This document shows, in pieces, positions 5,600 to 11,241 of a DNA stretch of 11,814 nucleotides. Under the pieces are notes generated by a model. It saw only the letters and a list, made by a program, of their open reading frames with translations. It made no database searches and was not told the DNA's origin. A program made the translations under genes and the position numbers. Position 1 is the first letter of the stretch. Every line of letters begins with the position of its first letter. Origin of the DNA: an uncultured Acidimicrobiaceae bacterium (GTDB lineage: Bacteria > Actinomycetota > Acidimicrobiia > Acidimicrobiales > Ilumatobacteraceae); NCBI GenBank assembly GCA_903919215.1, contig CAIXHI010000386.1, positions 1 to 11,814 of the forward strand, written 5' to 3'.

Positions 5600-6814
5600 A
5601 TGATCGAGGAGTTGCAGGCGCTCGAGCCCTTCCGCGAGGAGGTGCGCCAGTGGTGTGCCACCCACATTCCGAAGAACTGGCGCACAGAGCAGTTGGGAGC
5701 CGACCATCACCAGTTCGCGACGTTCCACCGCTGGTGGGGATCGCAACTGCGCGAAGGCGGATACTTCGCACCGCACTGGCCCACCGAGTGGGGCGGTGGC
5801 GGGTTCTCCCTGCTGCAGCAGGTGGTACTGGGCGAGGAGTTCGCCCGCGCCGACGCGCCGCGCAACGGGCTCTATCAGGTAGCCCTGTTCAACGCCGGCC
5901 CCAGCATCCTGCATGCCGGCACCGAGGAGCAGAAGGCGAAGTTCTTGCCGGGGATCCTCAACGGCACGGTGTGGTGCCAGGGGTTCTCGGAACCGAACGC
6001 CGGCTCCGACCTCGCGGGTCTGCAGACGCGCGCCATTCGCGATGGCGACCACTCCGTCGTCACTGGCCAGAAAGTGTGGACCAGCCTGGCGATGGAGGCC
6101 GAGTACTGCATCCTGCTCGTGCGCACCGACCCCGACGCTCCGAAGCGCAAGGGCATCACCTACCTGTTGATGGATATGAAGTCACCGGGTATCGAGGTGC
6201 GGACCATCCGTCAGGCCACCGGCCAGAGCGAGTTCTGTGAGACCTTCCTCGATGAGGTGCGGGTTCCGGTGGAGAATCGCCTTGGTGCCGAGAACGATGG
6301 TTGGAATGTCACGCAGTCGACGCTCGCGTCCGAACGCGGCGCCTCGCTGATCGAGTTGGCCGAGCGCCTCCGCCGCAATGGCACGCTCGGCCTCGCAGAG
6401 GCCACCAAGGGTTGGAAGAACAACGACGGCGTTGCCCAGGCGGACGACCCTGCGGTGCAGGAGATCCTCGGCGCCCGGTATGCCGAGTCGATGGCCCTGC
6501 GCCAGCTGTTGAACACGATGGTCACCAACGTCATCCGCCGAGGTGGTGTCGGCCCAGAGGCATCCGTGGTGAAGGTGTTCTACAGCGAACTGTTGCAACG
6601 GGTGATGAGGGACGCAGTCGACATCGGCGGGTTGCAGACGCAGCTCGACCAACCGCCACTGATGAGTGCCGGCTGGGAGTCGGGGGCCTGGTTGTACGAC
6701 TACATCAACGCCTTCGGTTGGACCATCGGCGGAGGAACGAGCGAGATCATGCGCAACATCATCGGCGAGCGTGTGCTCGGCCTGCCGCGAGACCCTGAGC
6801 CGAAGGGGGCCTGA
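5600..6814 (+). CDS. Acyl-CoA dehydrogenase, catalytic subunit (FadE type)
   Basis: A 404-residue flavoprotein predicted to introduce the alpha,beta double bond into an acyl-CoA and pass electrons to ETF. GFSEPNAGSDLAGLQTRA and GQKVWTS are the FAD and substrate contacts. The C-terminal IGGGTSEIMRNIIGER segment replaces the YEGT of medium-chain enzymes, so the usual catalytic Glu is Gly (G378). A Glu followed by Arg, E245 in TLASERG, sits where isovaleryl-CoA dehydrogenase has E254 and is the likely base. This arrangement is typical of the catalytic subunit of mycobacterial alpha2beta2 steroid-CoA dehydrogenases. AAGGAG at 5589-5594 lies 5 nt before ATG 5600; the frame is open further upstream but that part overlaps the preceding gene. 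The next subunit overlaps its stop (TGATG). Confidence 0.9.
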   Translation: MIEELQALEPFREEVRQWCATHIPKNWRTEQLGADHHQFATFHRWWGSQLREGGYFAPHWPTEWGGGGFSLLQQVVLGEEFARADAPRNGLYQVALFNAGPSILHAGTEEQKAKFLPGILNGTVWCQGFSEPNAGSDLAGLQTRAIRDGDHSVVTGQKVWTSLAMEAEYCILLVRTDPDAPKRKGITYLLMDMKSPGIEVRTIRQATGQSEFCETFLDEVRVPVENRLGAENDGWNVTQSTLASERGASLIELAERLRRNGTLGLAEATKGWKNNDGVAQADDPAVQEILGARYAESMALRQLLNTMVTNVIRRGGVGPEASVVKVFYSELLQRVMRDAVDIGGLQTQLDQPPLMSAGWESGAWLYDYINAFGWTIGGGTSEIMRNIIGERVLGLPRDPEPKGA

Positions 6815-7938
6815 TGCAACTGTCCGATCAAGAACGCGATGAACTCCGCGACTCAGCTCGCAAGTTCCTCGACAACGAAGTGAGCAGCGAGCGAGTGCGT
6901 GCGCTGCTGGACGATGCCGATGGCCTCGACCGCACGGCCTGGAGTGCGATTGTCGAACTCGGCTGGGCGGCGATCCTCGTCCCCGAGGAGCACGGTGGCA
7001 TGGGCGCAACCTGGGCCGAGATGTCGATCATCTTGCACGAGGTCGGTCGCCGAGTTGCTCCGCTGCCGTTGCTGTCGTCTGCGGTGCTGGGCGTCGAGGC
7101 GCTCGTCGGCTGCACATCCGATGCGTTACGTGCTGAGTGGCTGCCGGCCATCGCCTCCGGCGAACGGATACTCACCGTCGCCGCGCAAGGCCCTACTGGC
7201 TCGGTGGTGCCCAGCGAGTTGGGCGCCGTGCTCAGCGGTGCCACCGGTTCGCTGCGGCTGAACGGCTCGGCACGTTTCGTGCCGGATGCGCATATCGCGG
7301 ATGCCATCGTGGTGGCGGCTCGCGATGCGAACAACGCTGTCACCTACGTGATCGTCGAGCGAGGGGCACCCGGGGTCACCGTTCAGGTGGAACCGACGGT
7401 CGATCAGACGCGTCGCTTGGCGAACGTCACGTTCGCCGACGTCACGATCGCTGACGCAGCACTTCTCGTCGAACCCGGCAACGGGGCTGCGCTGCACACG
7501 CGGGTGGCCGCCGCCGGTGCCGTCGCCGTGTGTATCGACGCGGTCGGCGCGGCAGAGCAGATGCTGTTCATGGCCAGCCGTTACGCCGTCGAGCGTCAGC
7601 AGTTTGGCCGCCCGATCGGCTCGTTCCAGGCGGTGAAACACCACTGCGCCAACATGCTGATCGCCGTCGAGGCCAGCCGCGCCTCGGTCGCCTTCGCGAT
7701 CAACGCGCTCGATGATCCCTCGGCCGACGTCGCAGAGGGCGCCGCAGTGGCGAAGTCCTTCGCCGGCCCGGCGTGTGCCGAGGCCTGTCAACTCGCCGTC
7801 CAGGTGCACGGTGGTATCGGGTTCACGTGGGAGCACGACTCCCACCTGTACCTGAAGCGCGCCAAGCTCGACGAGGGACTGTTCGGCTCCACTTCCTGGC
7901 ATCGCCGCCGTCTGGGACAAGTGGTCCTCTCCCGCTGA
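6814..7938 (+). CDS. Acyl-CoA dehydrogenase, non-catalytic partner subunit
   Basis: A 374-residue acyl-CoA dehydrogenase homologue. It has an N-terminal helical domain (QLSDQERDELRDSARKFL, EEHGGMGATW), the FAD/dimer signature RYAVERQQFGRPIGSFQAVKH and C-terminal QVHGGIGFTWEHDSHLYLKRA. Neither catalytic-base position is acidic. The isovaleryl-type position is T229 (HTRVAAAG) and the medium-chain position is G358 (LFGSTS). The SEPxAGSD substrate-binding motif is replaced by AQGPTGSVV. It probably contributes FAD-binding surface in an alpha2beta2 complex with the subunit at 5600. The 1-nt stop/start overlap (TGATG) implies stoichiometric co-translation, with GGGGG at 6804-6808 as ribosome-binding site. 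The assembly is inferred from family knowledge, and a standalone activity looks unlikely. Confidence 0.88.
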   Translation: MQLSDQERDELRDSARKFLDNEVSSERVRALLDDADGLDRTAWSAIVELGWAAILVPEEHGGMGATWAEMSIILHEVGRRVAPLPLLSSAVLGVEALVGCTSDALRAEWLPAIASGERILTVAAQGPTGSVVPSELGAVLSGATGSLRLNGSARFVPDAHIADAIVVAARDANNAVTYVIVERGAPGVTVQVEPTVDQTRRLANVTFADVTIADAALLVEPGNGAALHTRVAAAGAVAVCIDAVGAAEQMLFMASRYAVERQQFGRPIGSFQAVKHHCANMLIAVEASRASVAFAINALDDPSADVAEGAAVAKSFAGPACAEACQLAVQVHGGIGFTWEHDSHLYLKRAKLDEGLFGSTSWHRRRLGQVVLSR

Positions 7939-7975
7939 CGGGGCAGCGCGTGCGCTGTCCAAGCGAGGAGCGGCC

Positions 7976-7981
7976 TACTGT
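7976..7981 (+). promoter_or_regulatory. Candidate -10 element (TACTGT) for a leaderless start
   Basis: TACTGT lies 6 nt before the ferredoxin ATG at 7988 and fits TAnnnT. GAGGAG at 7965-7970 is 17 nt from the ATG, too far for a normal Shine-Dalgarno sequence. The ferredoxin may therefore have its own leaderless transcript as well as read-through from the dehydrogenase genes. No -35 was recognised. Confidence 0.38.
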
Positions 7982-7987
7982 GGTCTC

Positions 7988-8182
7988 ATGAAGCTGATCC
8001 TCGACACTGAAGCGTGCACCGGCCATGGCCGGTGCTATTCACTTGCCGCCTCGCTGTTCGACAGTGACGAACAGGGCCACAGCGTGCTGTTGGCGTCGTC
8101 GGTCGACGAGGGCTCGCTCTCCGAGGCACGGGCAGCTGTTGTCAACTGCCCGGAAGGCGCGATTTCCCTCGTCGACGACTGA
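7988..8182 (+). CDS. Small ferredoxin, CxxHxxC type (P450-associated family)
   Basis: A 64-residue electron-transfer protein. Its cluster motif is C10-T-G-H13-G-R-C16 with C54-P near the C-terminus. His13 occupies the second cysteine position of a standard 4Fe-4S motif. This Cx2Hx2C...CP pattern is common in actinobacterial ferredoxins that reduce cytochromes P450 and usually carry a 3Fe-4S (sometimes 4Fe-4S) cluster. The acidic surface (many Asp/Glu) fits a soluble carrier. It lies 49 nt after the dehydrogenase subunit and converges with the SDR gene. Acyl-CoA dehydrogenases normally use ETF, so its partner is probably a P450 encoded elsewhere; none is in the window. Confidence 0.88.
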   Translation: MKLILDTEACTGHGRCYSLAASLFDSDEQGHSVLLASSVDEGSLSEARAAVVNCPEGAISLVDD

Positions 8183-8185
8183 GCG

Positions 8186-8195
8186 TCTGATCAGA
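8186..8195. repeat. 10-bp palindrome TCTGATCAGA at a convergent junction
   Basis: A perfect palindrome that includes the TGA stop (as TCA, 8191-8193) of the minus-strand SDR gene, 3 nt after the ferredoxin stop. It is short, with no T-run on either strand. It is recorded because the two other convergent junctions here also have dyads over their stops. Confidence 0.28.
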
Positions 8196-9105
8196 GCGGG
8201 ATCGACTGGTCGAAGGTGACAGCGCCCCATTTGGCGGCTTGCTGCTGCAACTCGGCGACTGTCCATCTGTGGTCGGCCTCGATCGAGTCGATGATCGTCC
8301 ACGGTTGGAACAGGTGGATGGCGCCGCCGTACACGAAGAACACCTTGCCGGCGATCGGGCAGTTCTCCGTGGCCAGGTACGCGACCATCGGGGAGATGTT
8401 CGCTGGGTCGAACTTGTCGAAGCCCAACTCCTCGGCCTGTGTTTCACGCTCGGCGTTGCGCTCTTCGCTTCCCGGGATGGTGGCGGTGAGGCGCGTCCGC
8501 GCCGCCGGAGCGATCGCGTTACAGCGCACGCCGTAGCGGGTGAGTTCCTTCTGGCAAATTTCCGTGAACGTGGCGATCCCCGACTTGGCGGCGCCGTAGT
8601 TCGTCTGCCCCGGGTTGCTCATCAGCCCAGAGGTGGAGGTCGTGTTGATGATCGAGGCGTTCACCGTGACGCCGCTCTTGGCCTGCTCGCGCCAGTAGCT
8701 GGCGGCCCACTTGGTGGGCAGAAAGTGACCGCGGAGGTGCACCTTGATGACGCTGTCCCATTCCTGCTCGGTCATGTTCACGACGACACGGTCGCGCAAG
8801 ATGCCGGCGTTGTTGACCAACACGTGCAGGTCGCCGAACGTCTCGATTGCCGTGTTCACGAGACGCTGTGAACCGTCCCAGTCGGCGACGTCGTCGTAGT
8901 TGGCGACTGCCTCGCCACCGGCGGCGATGATCTCGTTGACGACGCTCTGCGCCGGCGACAGATCAGCGCCGGTGCCGTCGGGCGAGCCACCGAGGTCGTT
9001 GACGACGACCTTGGCGCCTTCCGACGCGAACAGCAATGCATGCTCGCGGCCGATGCCGCGGCCTGCGCCAGTGATGATGGCCACGCGGCCGTCCAGAGTT
9101 CCCAT
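8191..9105 (-). CDS. SDR dehydrogenase, 3-hydroxyacyl-CoA/17-beta-HSD type
   Basis: A 304-residue short-chain dehydrogenase. The cofactor motif TGAGRGIG spans 12-19, VVVNDLGG has D37 (suggesting NAD), NNAG spans 98-101, and the catalytic residues are S157, Y170 and K174 (NYGAAKSG). The pattern REHALLFASEGAKVVVNDLGG, a DGTGADLSPAQ insert and ILRDR is that of the dehydrogenase domain of peroxisomal multifunctional enzyme 2 and of actinobacterial hydroxysteroid or 3-hydroxyacyl-CoA dehydrogenases. It probably oxidises a 3-hydroxyacyl-CoA after hydration. The start at 9105 is supported by AAGGGG (9112-9117) 6 nt upstream; the frame stays open to 9192, but that extension would run through a 20-bp palindrome. 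The C-terminal tail after about 265 is longer than in minimal SDRs. The exact substrate is unknown. Confidence 0.87.
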   Translation of the reverse strand: MGTLDGRVAIITGAGRGIGREHALLFASEGAKVVVNDLGGSPDGTGADLSPAQSVVNEIIAAGGEAVANYDDVADWDGSQRLVNTAIETFGDLHVLVNNAGILRDRVVVNMTEQEWDSVIKVHLRGHFLPTKWAASYWREQAKSGVTVNASIINTTSTSGLMSNPGQTNYGAAKSGIATFTEICQKELTRYGVRCNAIAPAARTRLTATIPGSEERNAERETQAEELGFDKFDPANISPMVAYLATENCPIAGKVFFVYGGAIHLFQPWTIIDSIEADHRWTVAELQQQAAKWGAVTFDQSIPL

Positions 9106-9111
9106 GGTTGT

Positions 9112-9117
9112 CCCCTT
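9112..9117 (-). promoter_or_regulatory. Shine-Dalgarno AAGGGG that decides the SDR start
   Basis: On the minus strand AAGGGG lies 6 nt before the ATG at 9105-9103, which begins MGTLDGRVAIITG, the normal SDR N-terminus. This favours 9105 over upstream in-frame starts as far as 9192. Confidence 0.6.
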
Positions 9118-9125
9118 CTGTGCCT

Positions 9126-9145
9126 CCGACCGATCAATCGGTCGG
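9126..9145. promoter_or_regulatory. TetR-type operator, perfect 20-bp inverted repeat
   Basis: CCGACCGAT-CA-ATCGGTCGG is a perfect inverted repeat with 9-bp arms and a 2-bp centre. It ends 20 bp before the SDR start codon and 8 bp before its Shine-Dalgarno sequence, where a bound repressor would block transcription. Length, symmetry and the CGACCG...CGGTCG core resemble TetR-family operators. It lies 101 bp from the synthetase start, so it could also affect that divergent promoter. No TetR gene is in the window, so the cognate regulator is unknown. Confidence 0.65.
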
Positions 9146-9233
9146 GACGTTGTTCGATATGTTCCAGAACCTATGGGTGGCGGGCGAGTCACGCAGTTGG
9201 ACGCTCCACCGCGGGTCGGTTCCGGATGCCGCG

Positions 9234-9239
9234 TACGTT
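9234..9239 (+). promoter_or_regulatory. Candidate -10 element (TACGTT) for a leaderless start
   Basis: TACGTT lies 7 nt before the synthetase ATG at 9247 and fits TAnnnT with transcription starting at or next to the start codon. No Shine-Dalgarno sequence precedes 9247. A second match, TATGTT at 9158-9163, would give a leader of about 75-80 nt instead. Confidence 0.38.
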
Positions 9240-9246
9240 AGCGAAG

Positions 9247-10776
9247 ATGACCGTTGCTCCATCCGACCGTGTGCCACCCCAGGGTCTCGACATCGCTGGC
9301 CGACTCCGCGACGTCGTCGCCCTCGATCCGTCGTCGCCGGCGTTGCAGTTCGAAGGATCGTGGCGGCCGTGGTCGTTCTTCGCGTCCGGGATGCGCGCAC
9401 TCGACGATGCGCTGGCGTCGTTCGGGTGGGGGTCGGGTTCGATGATCGGTGTGGTGATCCGCAACCGGCCCGAGATCGCCCGAGCGGTCATCGGTGTGCT
9501 CGGGACGGAACGCTGCCTTGTGACGCTCAGCTCGGTGGTGCCATCGGCAACCCTTGCGGAGGAACTCGTTCGCCTTGCGCTGCCGGTGGTGGTGGCGACC
9601 GACCAGGACTGGACACCGCAGCTCCGCGAGGCAGTCGCCGCCGCCGGTTCACTGGGGCTGCGTCTTGGGGACGACGAGCAGCCCGCCGAGGTCATCGTCG
9701 CTGCGGGTGTGCGGCGCAGTGATGCGCCCACGAGTCGTCCGGGTGTGGCCGTGCAGATGCTGACCAGCGGAACGACGGGCACGCCCAAGCGCGTCGACAT
9801 GCACTACGACGCCCTCGGCTACGAGTTGGTGAGCACCAGCAAGTACAGCGCCACGGCCGATCTCAGCGTGCCCAGCCTGGCCTCGGGCGTCGCCATCATC
9901 TGGAATCCGATGGTGCACACCGGTGGCCTTCGCGGTCTGATCACCAACATGGTGGCGGGGCGGCGGGTGTCGCTGCTCGAGCGGTTCTCGGTAGCGAGCT
10001 GGGCCGCGCTGGTGGCCGAACACCGACCTCGGGCCATCTCGCTCGTGCCCACCGCCATTCGGATGGTGCTCGACGCCAACCTGCCGCGCGAAGCGTTGGA
10101 CGGCGTGGTGGCGCTGTTCGCGGGTACCGCCCCACTCAGCCCCGAGCTGAAGGACGAGTGGGAGCAACACTTCGGCATACCTGCGCTCGTGATCTACGGC
10201 GCCACCGAGTTCGGCGGAGTCGCCGGCTGGACGATCGGCGATTGGCGCAAGTTCGGCACCGGCAAGCGGGGCAGCGTGGGCCGCGCCAACGCGGGTGTCG
10301 AGATCCGGGTCGTCGACCAGCAGTCCGGCGCCCCGTTGGCGAACGGCGAGACCGGGTTGTTGGAGACGCGCAGTGTGCAGTTCGGTCAGGACGACTGGAT
10401 CCGCACCACCGACCTCGCGCACATGGACGATGACGGCTTCCTGTGGATCGCGGGCCGCGTGGACGACGTGCTGATCCGCGGCGGCTTCAAGGTGGCCACG
10501 AACGCGGTCGCCGCCACGCTGTGCCGCCACCCGGCGGTGGCCGATGCCTGTGTGATCGCTGTCCCCGACGAACGTTTGGGGCAGGTGCCCGTTGCCGGCG
10601 TTGAGTTGCGCGACGGCGCCACGCTGACCAGCGATGAACTCGCCGCGTGGGCGCACACGCAGCTGACCGCCTACCAGGTTCCGGTGAAGTTCTTGATCGT
10701 CGACCAGCTACCGCGGACCCCGTCGATGAAGATCAGTCAGCCTGGCGTGCGGGCGCTACTCGACGCCGCAGGCTGA
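9247..10776 (+). CDS. Acyl-CoA synthetase (AMP-forming)
   Basis: A 509-residue ANL-superfamily ligase that activates a carboxylic acid to acyl-AMP and then to acyl-CoA. The phosphate-binding loop TSGTTGTPK is at 173-181. The adenine motif YGATE is at 317-321. The ribose-binding Asp is D389 in RTTDLAHMDDDGFLWIAG, followed by the hinge segment GRVDDVLIRGGFKV. The C-terminal catalytic lysine is K495 in PRTPSMKISQPG. All core residues are present, so the enzyme should be active, and its length is normal. I chose ATG 9247 because the frame upstream runs through the divergent promoter region and has no Shine-Dalgarno sequence, whereas TACGTT precedes 9247. It is divergent from the SDR and convergent with the VOC gene. 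Substrate class is not readable; steroid, branched or medium-chain acids fit the context. Confidence 0.9.
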   Translation: MTVAPSDRVPPQGLDIAGRLRDVVALDPSSPALQFEGSWRPWSFFASGMRALDDALASFGWGSGSMIGVVIRNRPEIARAVIGVLGTERCLVTLSSVVPSATLAEELVRLALPVVVATDQDWTPQLREAVAAAGSLGLRLGDDEQPAEVIVAAGVRRSDAPTSRPGVAVQMLTSGTTGTPKRVDMHYDALGYELVSTSKYSATADLSVPSLASGVAIIWNPMVHTGGLRGLITNMVAGRRVSLLERFSVASWAALVAEHRPRAISLVPTAIRMVLDANLPREALDGVVALFAGTAPLSPELKDEWEQHFGIPALVIYGATEFGGVAGWTIGDWRKFGTGKRGSVGRANAGVEIRVVDQQSGAPLANGETGLLETRSVQFGQDDWIRTTDLAHMDDDGFLWIAGRVDDVLIRGGFKVATNAVAATLCRHPAVADACVIAVPDERLGQVPVAGVELRDGATLTSDELAAWAHTQLTAYQVPVKFLIVDQLPRTPSMKISQPGVRALLDAAG

Positions 10777-10785
10777 CACTCAGCC
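10771..10785. repeat. Stop-codon-centred inverted repeat at a convergent junction
   Basis: GGCTGA-CAC-TCAGCC is a perfect 6-bp dyad with a 3-nt centre. It contains the synthetase TGA (10774-10776) and the VOC gene stop (TCA, 10780-10782). It resembles the junction at 3066-3079. No T-run follows on either strand. Confidence 0.4.
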
Positions 10786-11241
10786 GTTCTCACCGAACAT
10801 CATGATGCGGGCCGCCGAGCTGACGAGCTCGACGTAGAGCCCGGACGCTGTCCGGTGCAACACGATCGAGGCGTCTTCGTCTGCCGATTCGACGCCGACC
10901 TTCGCCGCCAGCGGAATGCCGCGAGCCGACATCGCGGCCGACATCGCCGGGACATCGTCGCACCAGTAGCCGATGTGGTGGGCGTGCCCCGGGCCGGTGA
11001 CCGTCCACAACGTGCCGGCCGTCGGCCGGACGAGCTCGAGGCGATGCGGCCCTTCTGCGGTGTATGCGTACTTGAACGACATCATCCGCATGCCGTCGGG
11101 CAGCCATACGGACACGTCGACTTCGCCCTCGGGGCCCCAGGTGACGCCCATGAGGTCGGAGTACTCGGCCTTCGCGGCATCCACGTCATCGACGACGATG
11201 CCTGTGTGATAGAGGTCGGCGTGGCGTAGCAGCGGCGTCAT
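10780..11241 (-). CDS. VOC-superfamily (glyoxalase-fold) protein
   Basis: A 153-residue protein with two beta-alpha-beta-beta-beta units of the vicinal-oxygen-chelate fold. The usual four metal ligands can be placed at H12 (LYHTGIVVDD), E69 (HRLELVRP), H89 (HAHHIGYWCDD) and E138 (GLYVELVS). It should therefore bind a divalent metal and act as an isomerase, epimerase, lyase or dioxygenase-like enzyme. Layout and size resemble methylmalonyl-CoA epimerase or glyoxalase I relatives, but I cannot choose between them. Its ATG overlaps the stop of the upstream SDR (ATGA), so the two are translationally coupled, with GGAG about 10 nt upstream. It converges with the synthetase, with 3 nt between the stops. 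Confidence 0.82.
   Translation of the reverse strand: MTPLLRHADLYHTGIVVDDVDAAKAEYSDLMGVTWGPEGEVDVSVWLPDGMRMMSFKYAYTAEGPHRLELVRPTAGTLWTVTGPGHAHHIGYWCDDVPAMSAAMSARGIPLAAKVGVESADEDASIVLHRTASGLYVELVSSAARIMMFGENG

Noticed and set aside
9161..9170. 10-bp palindrome GTTCCAGAAC in the divergent spacer
   Set aside because: It is too short and does not extend beyond 10 bp. It might be a second operator, but nothing else supports it.
9106..9192. N-terminal extension of the minus-strand SDR up to 9192
   Set aside because: SDRs of this type begin a few residues before the TGAGRGIG motif, and AAGGGG at 9112-9117 fits the ATG at 9105. The extension covers the operator.
9040..9246. N-terminal extension of the acyl-CoA synthetase upstream of 9247
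   Set aside because: It would run through the SDR start, the 20-bp palindrome and the divergent spacer. The translation is Cys/Arg-rich and unlike synthetase N-termini.
9649..10656. Open frame of 335 codons on the minus strand opposite the acyl-CoA synthetase
   Set aside because: It lies wholly inside a synthetase with every core motif, and its translation is rich in Arg, His and Gly with no recognisable motif. This is the usual antisense shadow of a high-GC gene.
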